Part shown: piece by piece, positions 34,718-44,925 of the stretch | Layout: every line of letters starts with the position of its first letter | Position numbering within the stretch: position 1 is the stretch's first letter | Assembly (NCBI RefSeq): GCF_016908655.1 | Contig: NZ_JAFBEI010000004.1 | Span: forward strand, 1 to 64,000 | Direction: 5' to 3' | Origin: Streptococcus saliviloxodontae | GTDB taxonomy: Bacteria; Bacillota; Bacilli; Lactobacillales; Streptococcaceae | Length of the DNA: 64,000 nucleotides | The notes under the pieces: model-generated | What the model was told of the DNA's origin: nothing | Databases searched by the model: none | The model's input: only the letters and a program-made list of their open reading frames with translations | Translations under genes and position numbers: made by a program

Positions 34718-35470
34718 TTATTGTGATGTGTCCTGTGTTTTCGGCAGTTGATTGTAAAAGAGTGCGCGGCTGGTATAGAGGTATGGCAGCAAGTAGATAA
34801 AGATGAGTCCTAATGTAAAAGGAATCAAAAGATACCAACCGATGAAGCTGAACTCAAGCGCAAAGAGTTTAAATTTTTGTCCTTTCATAAGACGAGTGCT
34901 TTCCTTGAGAATTTTAAGACTTGATTGGTTTTGTCCTGCCTCTAGGAGGTCGTAAAGGACGAACTCGGCCTGACTATATGAGTAGGTTTTGATAATGGAA
35001 AGGACAAGTCCTACAAGATAGAGAATGACTCCAATCAAGATAAGCCAAACTTCCTGATTGGTGATGGTAGATGTGCTAGGAACATTTAGGACAACTAGCA
35101 GCATACCGATACCAATTGGTAAAGACCAGAGTGTTATCATTAGGAAGCGAACAATAAAGAGAAAAATCAACTTTTTAAACCAAAGAGTTGAGAAGGTTCT
35201 GGTGCTATCAGCCATCTCGACCTGACGTTTTTTGAAACGAACAACGTCTAACATTGTTATGCTGGCTGAGACGCTAAAGAAGGCTAGAATGAGTTGAATC
35301 ACCCAAGGGAAGGCTGTAGCTGAGACTACCTTGTCATCCATAAAGGCTTGTTGAATGCTAAGACCTCCAGAGAATAGCGTCAATAAGATAGGGATGAGAA
35401 AGAGTTGGTATTTTCCATCTAAACTTTTGAGCAGCTGTTTAGCGGTTTGTTTGAGTTCTTTTCTATTCAT
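34718..35470 (-). CDS. DUF975 family integral membrane protein
   Basis: A 250-residue membrane protein with about five to six hydrophobic segments. It starts with the family-typical MNRKELKQTAKQLLK. A long polar loop (about 180-205, SQAEFVLYD...LKESTRLMKGQK) precedes the last helices, a pattern seen in DUF975. The function is unknown. GGAGAG precedes the start. It is divergent from tgt. Confidence 0.8.
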   Translation of the reverse strand: MNRKELKQTAKQLLKSLDGKYQLFLIPILLTLFSGGLSIQQAFMDDKVVSATAFPWVIQLILAFFSVSASITMLDVVRFKKRQVEMADSTRTFSTLWFKKLIFLFIVRFLMITLWSLPIGIGMLLVVLNVPSTSTITNQEVWLILIGVILYLVGLVLSIIKTYSYSQAEFVLYDLLEAGQNQSSLKILKESTRLMKGQKFKLFALEFSFIGWYLLIPFTLGLIFIYLLPYLYTSRALFYNQLPKTQDTSQ

Positions 35471-35607
35471 AAATCTCTCCTTTATTGCTTAATCTTATAG
35501 TGTTATTATAACATATTCAAGCTGACAAGCGTCTCTAATTCTGATAAAATAGAGACTATTGGCTTTGCCATAATCAAGAAAACGCAGGACTGTTTTTCCT
35601 GCTGTAA

Positions 35608-36759
<1,152 letters not shown>

Positions 36760-36884
36760 AATAGTTTAAGACGATAATGATGACACAAATGTCAATACAA
36801 CACTAAACATGACTATCATATTTTTGTGAATATGAAAACGGTATTTGACGAGAGTCGTCTTTTAAAATCGATAACTTATTAGAT

Positions 36885-36922
36885 AAGAACCAAAGGCTAT
36901 TTTGAAGTCATTGGTTCTTTTT
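36885..36922 (+). terminator. Terminator between tgt and the HAD gene
   Basis: AAGAACCAA (36885-36893) pairs with TTGGTTCTT (36911-36919), then TTT. A second, longer inverted pair (TTAAGACGA near 36766-36774 with TCGTCTTTTAA near 36855-36865) lies just upstream. Confidence 0.75.
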
Positions 36923-36946
36923 GTCTTAACTTTTTTGAAAAAGCTC

Positions 36947-36977
36947 TTGACATGGAACGCGTTCCACACTTTATACT
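36947..36977 (+). promoter_or_regulatory. Promoter with LacI operator of the HAD-lacI operon
   Basis: TTGACA (36947-36952) and TATACT (36972-36977) enclose the perfect 14-bp palindrome TGGAACGCGTTCCA (36953-36966). An operator between the two boxes blocks polymerase directly. The LacI protein of the same operon is the obvious binder. Confidence 0.75.
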
Positions 36978-37014
36978 CTTTCTATAGACAGGACATCAAG
37001 AAGGAGAACTCAAA

Positions 37015-37818
37015 ATGATTAAACGTATTTTTTCAGATATGGACGGGACTTTATTAAATAGTAAGGGGCGTGTCTCAGACAAAACAGCTCAGGCAATCAG
37101 AGAGGCTGCTATTCCAGTAACCTTAGTATCTGCTCGTGCTCCTATGGAAATGAAAGAAGCCATTGATGCTCTTGGTTTGACAGGTATTCAAGTTGGTTTT
37201 AACGGTGGTTTGGTTTATTGTTACCTTGATCATAAAGTCAGTGTCATCAAATCCTGTCCACTAGCTGATGAAGATGCTCACCTCTTATTAGCTCACATCA
37301 AACAAGCCTTTCCTAATCTAAGTCAATCTTACTATGATCAAAATAAGTGGTACAGTTACAAAGTAGATGCTGGTATTGATTACGAAAGTCAGTTGACCTT
37401 GCAAGAACCTTGTATCCTTGACGAAGCGACTTATTTAGCACCTAAAATATCTGTTTACAAAATCATGCTAATCACTTTTGATTCTGAAGAAATGGCACGC
37501 TTAAAAGCTAACTTGGAAGCCTTGAGCTTGGATGGTGTAAGTATTCAACAGTCAGGAGCTTTTTATCTGGAAATCACCCATGTGGCAGCTAAAAAATCAG
37601 CAGGGATAGACTTTGTTTTGGCAAAGGAAAACTTGAGCAAGTCAGAAGTTGCTGGACTAGGTGATGGGCATAATGACCTACCTATGTTTGACCGTGTCGG
37701 CTTGGCGATTGCCATGGGGAACGCAGGACAGGAGATTAAAGATAGAGCTGATGCTGTAACTTTGACTAATGATGAAGATGGGATTGCTTATGCATTGGAG
37801 AACTATTTGGTACAATAA
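37015..37818 (+). CDS. Cof-type HAD family phosphatase
   Basis: A 267-residue haloacid-dehalogenase-fold hydrolase. The catalytic nucleophile motif DMDGTLLNS is at residues 8-16, the lysine motif is in AAKKSAGIDFVL, and the last metal motif is GLGDGHNDLPMF. Cof proteins dephosphorylate sugar phosphates or cofactors; the substrate here is unknown. AAGGAG supports the start. It shares a transcript with a LacI regulator 36 bp downstream, suggesting a sugar-phosphate signal. Confidence 0.88.
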   Translation: MIKRIFSDMDGTLLNSKGRVSDKTAQAIREAAIPVTLVSARAPMEMKEAIDALGLTGIQVGFNGGLVYCYLDHKVSVIKSCPLADEDAHLLLAHIKQAFPNLSQSYYDQNKWYSYKVDAGIDYESQLTLQEPCILDEATYLAPKISVYKIMLITFDSEEMARLKANLEALSLDGVSIQQSGAFYLEITHVAAKKSAGIDFVLAKENLSKSEVAGLGDGHNDLPMFDRVGLAIAMGNAGQEIKDRADAVTLTNDEDGIAYALENYLVQ

Positions 37819-37854
37819 GATGGAGCAATCTTGCATTTTTAAAAGGAGGTCTCA

Positions 37855-38787
37855 ATGGTATCTATCAGTCAAATTGCTAAGGTATCTGGTTACGCTAAGT
37901 CAACTGTCTCTCGCTACATCAACCAATCAGGTTATGTTTCAGAAGAAGCAGGGCGTGTCATTCAAGAGGTTATCGAACAACTAGACTACATTCCCAACCA
38001 ACAGGCTAGAGATTTGAGTTTAGGTAAGACACATCGTATTGCGGTTGTCGTACCGCATACCAAACACCCCTACTTTATCGAACTCTTGCGAGGCTTGATG
38101 GATTCTGCCTTGGAAGGTTCAGACCAGCTTGTTTTCTTGCCCTCTGATTATCAGTCTGATTTGGAATTGGCCTATTTGGAGCAGCTGCGAGCCAAGGCTT
38201 CTGATGCTTTGGTATTTACTTCGAGAGCGATTTCTATGAAAAAGATAGCCGAATATAGCTCCTACGGTAGGATTGTTGTCCTTGAAGAAACGACTTTAAA
38301 AGGGTTGTCCTCCGTCTATATCAAGAGAGGACCAGCTTATGATGCCTTGTTTTCCAAATTACAACAAGCGTCTAAGACAAAGTTGGCTCTTCTCTTTTCG
38401 AGAAATGATGAGACCAGTGCAACTTATCGTGAAACCATGCGCCATGCAGAGCAGTATTTTGAGACAGCGGCTGTTAAAACCTTTGGTGGGTTGTCCACTT
38501 ACGATGATGCTTTTCAGATTTTTGAGATATTAAAAGCAGAGCCGTTTGATGCTATTGTTGCCAATAGCGATGATTTAGCCAGTGCTTTGATTCAGTGTTT
38601 TAGTGACCTACCTACTCCTCCTTTGATTGTCAGTCAAGAAAGGCAGGTCTCTGGGAATATTTTAGGTATTCCAAGTATTGACCACAAGGCTTATCAATTA
38701 GGTCACGAAGTTTTTAAGGCAGCTGTAGCATCTGATATTCAAGTCTCTTGTATCCAGTCAGAACTGGTTAATCACGATAGTTTATAG
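37855..38787 (+). CDS. LacI family transcriptional regulator
   Basis: A 310-residue LacI/GalR regulator. The helix-turn-helix VSISQIAKVSGYAKSTVSRY is at residues 2-21, with the hinge VIEQLDYIPNQQARDL and a sugar-sensor domain after it. AAAAGGAGG precedes the start. Its likely operator is the TGGAACGCGTTCCA palindrome in the operon promoter, giving autorepression with the HAD gene. The effector may be a sugar phosphate handled by that phosphatase. Confidence 0.88.
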   Translation: MVSISQIAKVSGYAKSTVSRYINQSGYVSEEAGRVIQEVIEQLDYIPNQQARDLSLGKTHRIAVVVPHTKHPYFIELLRGLMDSALEGSDQLVFLPSDYQSDLELAYLEQLRAKASDALVFTSRAISMKKIAEYSSYGRIVVLEETTLKGLSSVYIKRGPAYDALFSKLQQASKTKLALLFSRNDETSATYRETMRHAEQYFETAAVKTFGGLSTYDDAFQIFEILKAEPFDAIVANSDDLASALIQCFSDLPTPPLIVSQERQVSGNILGIPSIDHKAYQLGHEVFKAAVASDIQVSCIQSELVNHDSL

Positions 38788-38792
38788 CTAGG

Positions 38793-38941
38793 TATAGTAA
38801 ACTGAAACAAGAATAGGACAATAGTACCTCAAGAAAAGTATCACAATTTGGTAATACTTTTCTGAGGTGTTTTTGATGTGAGCCAATGTTTTCTCGAAAG
38901 TATTATAGCTAAGCGTACTATTTCTGTTTCATTAAACTATA
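38793..38941. mobile_element. RUP/IS630-like miniature inverted-repeat element
   Basis: TATAGTAAACTGAAACAAGA at 38793 onward matches, as an imperfect inverted repeat of about 24 bp, the right end that finishes with TTTCATTAAACTATA at 38941. The ends begin and finish with TA, as in IS630-family insertions. There is no coding capacity. The 149-bp element carries a strong hairpin terminator. The end sequence resembles the RUP elements of pneumococcus, from memory and unverified. Confidence 0.55.
38826..38875 (+). terminator. Terminator inside the miniature element
   Basis: ACCTCAAGAAAAGTAT (38826-38841) pairs with ATACTTTTCTGAGGT (38854-38868) with one bulged A, followed by GTTTTTG. It would terminate the HAD-lacI transcript. 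Confidence 0.75.
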
Positions 38942-39118
38942 GAGTTGTTGATAAGCCTGTAACATTGCTTTAGAGGCCCCTTTTTCTAGGCACTAGAAGA
39001 TAAGTCTTTGGCATAAAATGTCAATACGATGGCGTGAATTGTTATTGAGTCTTGAGGCTATTTCTCTTATAATAAATGCATCAGTTAAATAAAAAAATCA
39101 AAAAAAGAGGTATATAAC

Positions 39119-39937
39119 ATGTCAAACAAAAAAGTAATCTTAATCACAGGTGCATCATCAGGTATGGGTAAAATTTCTGCTCAAGATTTGATCAAAGCCG
39201 GTCACATCGTTTACTGCGTGGCTCGTAGTGTCGATAAAATGCAAGATTTGGCTCAACTTGGCGGACATGTCATGAAAATGGACGTGACCAACGAAGCTGA
39301 CATCGAAAGCGTTGTGGCAAAAGTCATGGCTGAGCAAGGACGTATCGATGTTCTTTGGAACAATGCTGGCTATGGTCTTTACGGTCCAGTTGAGGAATTG
39401 AGCATGGAACAAGTACAAGCTCAGTTTGAAGTCAATGTTTATGGTGTGGCTCGTTTGACAAAAGCCGTTCTTCCACACATGCGTGCTAAAAAAGCAGGGC
39501 TTATCATCAATACCACATCAATGGGTGGTAAAATCTACACACCACTTGGAGCTTGGTACCACGCCAGCAAACACGCTATGGAAGGTTACAGCGACTGTCT
39601 CCGCCTAGAAGTGGCTGAATTTGGCATCAAGGTGGTTGTCCTTGAACCAGGTATGATTGCGACTGGCTTTAACCAAGGGGTTAATGATAATTTCTCTCAC
39701 GCTTCAAAAAATGGTCCTTACAAACGTTTGGTTAATGCTTACCTCCGTGCCATGGAAAAAGGGATGGACGGTGGTTCAAACCCAAGTGTCATCTCAAACA
39801 CTATCCTTAAAATCATAGACGCTAAAAATCCTAAAACACGCTACCTTGTTGGTCAAAACGGAAAACTTTTGGTTTACATGCGTCGTATTTTGGGAGACAA
39901 AGCTTTTGACCGTATCTTGATGAGTCAATTCAAATAA
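39119..39937 (+). CDS. SDR family oxidoreductase
   Basis: A 272-residue short-chain dehydrogenase/reductase. The cofactor loop TGASSGMG is at residues 11-18, NNAGYG follows, and the catalytic Ser-Tyr-Lys is in TTSMGGKIYTPLGAWYHASKHA. The Arg after VAR early in the fold suggests NADP(H). The substrate is unknown. AAAGAGG precedes the start. An AraC-type regulator follows 28 bp later and probably shares the transcript. Confidence 0.88.
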   Translation: MSNKKVILITGASSGMGKISAQDLIKAGHIVYCVARSVDKMQDLAQLGGHVMKMDVTNEADIESVVAKVMAEQGRIDVLWNNAGYGLYGPVEELSMEQVQAQFEVNVYGVARLTKAVLPHMRAKKAGLIINTTSMGGKIYTPLGAWYHASKHAMEGYSDCLRLEVAEFGIKVVVLEPGMIATGFNQGVNDNFSHASKNGPYKRLVNAYLRAMEKGMDGGSNPSVISNTILKIIDAKNPKTRYLVGQNGKLLVYMRRILGDKAFDRILMSQFK

Positions 39938-39965
39938 GATATTATCTTGCAAAGAAGGAAACACC

Positions 39966-40943
39966 ATGAAATTAACCCTAACCAATCAGTTTCAAGACTT
40001 TTTAAAAAACATCGGTGCTGACATGACCAGCCTCTTACAACATGCTGAAGTTCCTAATAAACTTTGGCAGGAAGAGGTGGAGTTGACGGTCTTAGAATAC
40101 CACAGGCTCCTGCTAGAATTTGATAAGGTCATGTCAGAGGGCAACATTCGTGCCCTCAGTCAGATAGAAAATATTCAGATGTTCGTGCCTGCCTTCTTTG
40201 CGGCTCTCTCTTCGCCAAACGGTTTAGAGGCTCTCGCTCGCTTTGCCCGTTTTAAAAAACTGGTGGGTCCTATCCAGGTAGACATTATCGAGGCAGAGAC
40301 GACTATTTCTGTGACTTATAAGTTTGCTCATGCCAACATGGACTTACCCAAGTTTTCAATCTTAAATGAACAATTATTAGTCTTGAACATGATTCGAACA
40401 GGGACTGGTGAGCGCATCATTCCTCTTGTTGTTGAAACTCCGTTTGACTACGATGAGGAAACAGTGTCGGAATTTAGTGTGCCTATTCAAAAATCTGATA
40501 GCAATCGTCTGATTTTTGATAAGAGCGATTTGCAAAAGCCTTTTCTGACACAGAATAATATCATGTGGCAGTATCTAGAACCAGAGCTTAATCAACATTT
40601 AGCCCAACAAAGTGCTAAAGAAAGTTTTGCCAGCTATGTGCAGCAGGAACTCTACTCAGCTATCCCAAGTGGTCAGTTTTTGGTGGAGGATATTGCTCAT
40701 CGCTTGGGGGTCAGTGTGCGAACTCTACAGCGACAGCTCTCAGCTGAAAATACTAGCTTTAAGCAGGAATTGCAAGCCGTTCAAAAAGCCATGACCTTCT
40801 CTTATCTCAAAATGCAGCTGCCATTAGAGGAGATTTCAACCTTGATTGGTTACAGCGAGGTTAATGCCTTCAGCCGGGCCTTTAAAAAGTGGACGGGGAT
40901 GACGGTGACGGAGTACAAAAAGCGAGCAGAATTGATAGATTAA
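39966..40943 (+). CDS. AraC family transcriptional regulator
   Basis: A 325-residue regulator with an N-terminal sensor of the arabinose-binding type found in OruR/ArgR-like AraC proteins (about 15-200). The C-terminal AraC DNA-binding domain (about 225-322) contains DIAHRLGVSVRTLQRQLSAE and ISTLIGYSEVNAFSRAFKKW. Pairing with the SDR gene suggests it controls that enzyme. AAGAAGGAA precedes the ATG. A strong terminator follows. Confidence 0.88.
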   Translation: MKLTLTNQFQDFLKNIGADMTSLLQHAEVPNKLWQEEVELTVLEYHRLLLEFDKVMSEGNIRALSQIENIQMFVPAFFAALSSPNGLEALARFARFKKLVGPIQVDIIEAETTISVTYKFAHANMDLPKFSILNEQLLVLNMIRTGTGERIIPLVVETPFDYDEETVSEFSVPIQKSDSNRLIFDKSDLQKPFLTQNNIMWQYLEPELNQHLAQQSAKESFASYVQQELYSAIPSGQFLVEDIAHRLGVSVRTLQRQLSAENTSFKQELQAVQKAMTFSYLKMQLPLEEISTLIGYSEVNAFSRAFKKWTGMTVTEYKKRAELID

Positions 40944-40984
40944 CCCTTATTTATAGTGTCTTTTTGAAAAAGTACAACGATTAC

Positions 40985-41028
40985 AAAACGAGTAACGATA
41001 GTGAGCTTACTATTGTTACTCGTTTTTC
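40985..41028 (+). terminator. Terminator after the araC-type gene
   Basis: AAAACGAGTAACGATAGT (40985-41002) pairs with ACTATTGTTACTCGTTTT (41009-41026) with a single G-U pair, and T residues follow. Confidence 0.88.
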
Positions 41029-41360
41029 ATTGTTTTAAAGCGAAGATACAAGGATTTCTGCAAAGGAGAAAGTGTATAATATTAATGGTATGAATAGTTA
41101 GACAATAATAGAAAATCCCCATTTTATTAGGGATTAAAATTTACGGACAAGTTAAATGATATTTTTTTAACAAACCCTTATTTGTGAACATTTATGAATA
41201 TTATTTTTATTTAGTTGCTAAAAAAACGTATAATTTTATATTAAGAAAAGAGAATAATTCTTATTTTGAAAAAATAGGATAAAAATTAAAAAATAGAATG
41301 GTTATTTTGTAGATAAAATGATAAAATGATGTAAGAAAAATTAATTAAGGGAGAGAGTTT
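41029..41360. other. AT-rich region upstream of the adhesin gene
   Basis: No gene is seen. The stretch is strongly AT-rich, with a small hairpin (AATCCCC/TAGGGATT near 41113-41135), several TATAAT-like boxes and a repeated GATAAAAT just before the gene. It probably holds the adhesin promoter, which cannot be pinned down. Confidence 0.45.
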
Positions 41361-43532
41361 ATGAAATCACAATTATTTCATTTATACCGTATAATTTCAA
41401 TTGCAGTCCTTTTAGGGTTTGGAGCGGTATTGGCGTTTGGTAGCCAAACAGTCAGTGCTGATACAGTTGATGTCAACACTAATATGACCTTGAAAAAAAC
41501 TGACGGTACAGAGGTTACTACTGCTGATACAATCAATCAATACACGGTATTGTATTTGGATGTCACATTTGATTTACCAAATAATATTGTGCATGAGAGA
41601 GATACGACAGCTATCACCATACCATCTGAATTGGAGTTAATTCACGATGCTAAGTTTGAAGTTAAAGATTCAGAAGATAATGTCGTAGCTGACGCTGTTG
41701 CAGATAAAGACAAGAATATCATTACATTGACTTATCGAAAATACGTTGAAGAACACTCGGATGTTTCTTTTGAATTATCAGCCTCAACAAATGTTAATAT
41801 GTCTGTCGTGAAGGAAGAAAAGACATATCCGATTAGCTTTGATGTGAATGGTAAAACGGTTTACAATACTGAAGTGACTTATAAAGAATCTGTCGGTCAT
41901 GATAGCAAGGATGAAGTTTTCCACAAATATAGCTATTTATCTGATGACAGTAAAACTATGAATTATGTCATTCGAGTAAATGCAGCAGGTAATACTTACT
42001 CAGATGCAGTGATTAATGATACGTTGAAAACAGCAGGTCTTTATTACAATCCCTCAAGTTTCAAAATTTCAAAAGGTGATTGGCAGATCAATGATAACGG
42101 AGAGTTATCATTATCAGATGCCAGTGATGTGACTTCTGAGTACTCTGTCAATGTTAATGACAGCAAGACAGCTTTCTCTATTAATCTAGGAGATATTTCA
42201 GAAGGCTTTGAAATCACTTACTCAGTTGATATTAGTTACACACCGGTTCATAACGAAGAATTATCTAACTATGCTAATCTTTCGGCTAAACAGAAAGTGG
42301 TAGCTGAAAAAACAAATACCTTTGTTTATCAATCACTCGATGGATCGGCAAATGGTTATAATTACACTTTAAATCTTCAAAAAACAGATGAAGATGGAAA
42401 TCCACTTCCAGGTGCAGAATTTACCGTTGTACGTAAAGCAACTGGACAAGTGGTAGCTGATGTTACAACAGACGACAAAGGACAGATTCAAGTCAATAAC
42501 TTGTTGCGTGATGATTATGTCGTTACAGAGGTCAATGCACCAGAAGGTTACCTTAAAGCAGATCCAGTGACTATTAGTGGTGAAGACTTTGATCATACAA
42601 GTCTAGCAACTAGCTTAACAGTGTCAGATAAAAAGATTCAAAAAACATCGGTTTCAGGTACTAAAACATGGGACGATAGCGATAATATTGATGGTATTCG
42701 TCCAGAAAGTATCACTGTAAACTTGTTAGCTAATGGTAAACTTGTAGATACACAGAAGGTAAGTGAATCAGATAATTGGAAATATCAGTTTTCTGATTTA
42801 CCAAAAACCGATAGTGATGGTAAAGAGATTGCCTACACTATCTCTGAGGAAGATGTTGCAGGTTATGTAGCAACAGTTGATGGTTATGACCTCAAAAATA
42901 GTCATACTCCAGAAACGACAACAACTGCGTCAACGACAAGTACCACGACGACAGAAGAGCCAACAACTGAGTCAACGACAAGTACAACGACAACAGAAGA
43001 GCCAACGACTGAGTCAACAACAAGTACCACGACAACAGAAGAGCCAACAACAAGTACCACGACGACAGAAGAGCCAACAACTGCGTCAACGACAAGTACA
43101 ACGACAACAGAAGAGCCAACGACTGAGTCAACAACAAGTACCACGACAACAGAAGAGCCAACAACTGCGTCAACGACAAGTACCACGACGACAGAAGAAT
43201 CAACAACTGCGTCAACAACAAGTACCACGACAACAGAAGAGCCAACAACTGAGTCAACAACAAGTACCACGACGACAGAAGAGCCAACAACTGAGTCAAC
43301 AACAAATACCACGACGACAGAAGAGCCAACAACTGCGTCAACAACAAGTACCACGACGACAGTAGTTCCACCGAAAGGCGGATCTAACAATGGTGGAAAT
43401 AGTGGTTCAGGAGTGAAACAAGCACTTAAATCAGTACTTCCAAATACAGGTGAAAAAGCGACAGCTTGGATCTCTATTTTGGGTCTGCTTATCATTGCAG
43501 CCAGTATCTATGTTTATCGTCGTAAATCATAA
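41361..43532 (+). CDS. LPXTG-anchored surface adhesin with Cna_B domains and Thr-rich repeats
   Basis: A 723-residue cell-wall protein. A signal peptide (about 1-36, ending SQTVSADT) is followed by an adhesin-like beta-rich region (about 37-330). Then come a SpaA/Cna_B domain (about 333-425, LNLQKTDEDGNPLPGAEFTV ... VVTEVNAPEGYL) and a second Cna_B-like domain (about 430-520, GTKTWDDSDN). A Thr/Glu/Pro stalk of ten repeats follows. The sorting signal is LPNTG at 693-697, then a hydrophobic helix and RRKS. Sortase A should attach it to peptidoglycan. Collagen- or glycoprotein-binding is plausible from domain type. GGGAGAG precedes the ATG. Confidence 0.9.
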   Translation: MKSQLFHLYRIISIAVLLGFGAVLAFGSQTVSADTVDVNTNMTLKKTDGTEVTTADTINQYTVLYLDVTFDLPNNIVHERDTTAITIPSELELIHDAKFEVKDSEDNVVADAVADKDKNIITLTYRKYVEEHSDVSFELSASTNVNMSVVKEEKTYPISFDVNGKTVYNTEVTYKESVGHDSKDEVFHKYSYLSDDSKTMNYVIRVNAAGNTYSDAVINDTLKTAGLYYNPSSFKISKGDWQINDNGELSLSDASDVTSEYSVNVNDSKTAFSINLGDISEGFEITYSVDISYTPVHNEELSNYANLSAKQKVVAEKTNTFVYQSLDGSANGYNYTLNLQKTDEDGNPLPGAEFTVVRKATGQVVADVTTDDKGQIQVNNLLRDDYVVTEVNAPEGYLKADPVTISGEDFDHTSLATSLTVSDKKIQKTSVSGTKTWDDSDNIDGIRPESITVNLLANGKLVDTQKVSESDNWKYQFSDLPKTDSDGKEIAYTISEEDVAGYVATVDGYDLKNSHTPETTTTASTTSTTTTEEPTTESTTSTTTTEEPTTESTTSTTTTEEPTTSTTTTEEPTTASTTSTTTTEEPTTESTTSTTTTEEPTTASTTSTTTTEESTTASTTSTTTTEEPTTESTTSTTTTEEPTTESTTNTTTTEEPTTASTTSTTTTVVPPKGGSNNGGNSGSGVKQALKSVLPNTGEKATAWISILGLLIIAASIYVYRRKS
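42920..43368 (+). repeat. Tandem 42-bp repeats coding the Thr-rich stalk
   Basis: Ten units of EEPTTxSTTSTTTT (x is Glu or Ala) follow one another. One unit is shortened to ten residues (EEPTTSTTTT), one has EES and one has N for S. Unit length is a multiple of three, so slippage or recombination would change stalk length without breaking the frame. Confidence 0.9.
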
Positions 43533-43540
43533 GATTAAGT

Positions 43541-43567
43541 AAAAATCACGGGAGACCGTGATTTTTC
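43541..43567 (+). terminator. Terminator after the adhesin gene
   Basis: AAAAATCACGG (43541-43551) pairs with CCGTGATTTTT (43556-43566). Confidence 0.88.
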
Positions 43568-43607
43568 TGTTATAATAAAGCTAGTAAAATCAAAGAAGGT
43601 AATACGT

Positions 43608-44384
43608 ATGAAATTAACAACACTTGGTTGCTGGGGAGCCTATCCTTATAAAGATGGTGGAACAACGTCCTATCTTTTGACAGGTCACGACGGTTTCCAG
43701 CTCTTGATTGACTGCGGTAGCCGTGCAGTCAATGAATTGGAAAAGGAAATCAGTCCTCTGGACTTGGACGCTGTCCTTATCAGCCATTATCACCCAGACC
43801 ATGTAGCAGACTTGGGTGTTTTGCGTCATTATTTCCAACTTTATCCCAAACATCTCTGGGAACCAAAGGAGCTTCCGACCTATGGTCATGATGAGGATAG
43901 CTATGAGTTTGCTAAGCTGACTCTCCCAGGTGTTTCCAAAGGAATTGCCTACGATGTCAATGGTATCGAGACGATTGGTCCTTTTGAGATTAGCTTTATC
44001 AAGACCGTGCACCCTGTGGTTTGCTATGCCTTTCGTATCGTGGAGCCAGCGACTGGTCAGATTTTTGTCTTTACAGGAGATACAGGTTATTTTGACGGTT
44101 TGGCTGACTTTGCGGCAGGAGCTGACCTCTTCTTGGCAGACGTTTACCTTTATGAAGGCAACGAAAACCACATCGCTCATTTGACGACTAAGGAGGCTGG
44201 GGAAATTGCTGCGCAGGCAGGCGTGAAAAAACTGGTCTTGACACACATGCCACCAGTCCCACCAGCAGGTATTGACCCAGACCGTCACTTAGACATTCTC
44301 AGAGAGCAGACAGAAAAGTATTCCAACGGCATTCCAGTAGAATTGGCAGAGCCTCATAAGGCTTGGGAAATCGGTGACTGCTGA
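43608..44384 (+). CDS. MBL fold metallo-hydrolase
   Basis: A 258-residue metallo-beta-lactamase-fold protein resembling the RNase Z-like group. The metal motif HYHPDH follows LISH near residue 63; further ligands are in KTVHPV, TGDTGYFD and VLTHMPP. Likely a nuclease or phosphodiesterase, substrate unknown. GAAGG precedes the start. Its stop codon overlaps the tadA start (TGATG), so the two are coupled. Confidence 0.85.
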   Translation: MKLTTLGCWGAYPYKDGGTTSYLLTGHDGFQLLIDCGSRAVNELEKEISPLDLDAVLISHYHPDHVADLGVLRHYFQLYPKHLWEPKELPTYGHDEDSYEFAKLTLPGVSKGIAYDVNGIETIGPFEISFIKTVHPVVCYAFRIVEPATGQIFVFTGDTGYFDGLADFAAGADLFLADVYLYEGNENHIAHLTTKEAGEIAAQAGVKKLVLTHMPPVPPAGIDPDRHLDILREQTEKYSNGIPVELAEPHKAWEIGDC

Positions 44385-44902
44385 TGGCAGACTTTAGTCA
44401 GGAAGAAAAAGTCTATTTTATGACAGAGGCTCTAAAAGAAGCTCATAAGTCCTTAGATAAGGCAGAAATTCCTATCGGCTGTGTTATCGTTAAAGACGGA
44501 CAAATTATCGGACGGGGGCATAATGCGCGTGAGGAGCTCAACCAAGCTATCATGCATGCCGAGATCATGGCAATCAATGAAGCCAATGCGACCGAAGGAA
44601 ACTGGCGTTTGCTAGATAGCACCCTTTTTGTGACCATTGAGCCTTGTGTCATGTGCAGCGGAGCCATTGGGCTTGCCCGAATACCACAAGTTATCTATGG
44701 AGCAACCAATGCCAAGTTTGGTGGGGCAGGTAGTCTTTACGACATTTTGACAGATGAACGTCTCAATCATCGTGTTGAGGTCGAAACAGGTATTCTAGCG
44801 GAGGACTGTGCTAGTATCATGCAGACTTTTTTCAGACAAAACCGTGAACGTCAAAAAGAAGCTAAGCGTTTAGCCAAGGAAAATTCAGAATTTGCAAATT
44901 GA
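44384..44902 (+). CDS. tadA: tRNA-specific adenosine-34 deaminase
   Basis: A 172-residue zinc deaminase that makes inosine at the wobble position of Arg-ACG tRNA. The motif His58-Ala-Glu60 (IMHAEIMAI) and PCVMC (Pro87, Cys88, Cys91) supply the zinc site and proton shuttle. YDILTDERLNHRVEVETGIL is typical of TadA. It overlaps the upstream hydrolase gene by one base and ends just before the SRP RNA promoter. Confidence 0.94.
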   Translation: MADFSQEEKVYFMTEALKEAHKSLDKAEIPIGCVIVKDGQIIGRGHNAREELNQAIMHAEIMAINEANATEGNWRLLDSTLFVTIEPCVMCSGAIGLARIPQVIYGATNAKFGGAGSLYDILTDERLNHRVEVETGILAEDCASIMQTFFRQNRERQKEAKRLAKENSEFAN

Positions 44903-44919
44903 GAGATTTATGTTATAAT
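44892..44919 (+). promoter_or_regulatory. Promoter of the SRP RNA gene
   Basis: TTGCAA (44892-44897) and TATAAT (44914-44919) have 16-bp spacing. The -35 box lies inside the last codons of tadA. Confidence 0.75.
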
Positions 44920-44925
44920 AATTAG

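Noticed and set aside
42920-43368. Possible CRISPR array
   Set aside because: The repeats are contiguous, in frame and without unique spacers. They encode a protein stalk.
42902-43495. 197-codon minus-strand frame rich in Val, and two other long frames, across the Thr-rich repeats
   Set aside because: They arise because the 42-bp repeat has no stops in other frames. They lack ribosome binding sites and lie inside the adhesin gene.
43614-44288. 224-codon minus-strand frame
   Set aside because: It mirrors the metallo-hydrolase gene on the other strand, which has conserved metal motifs and a ribosome binding site.
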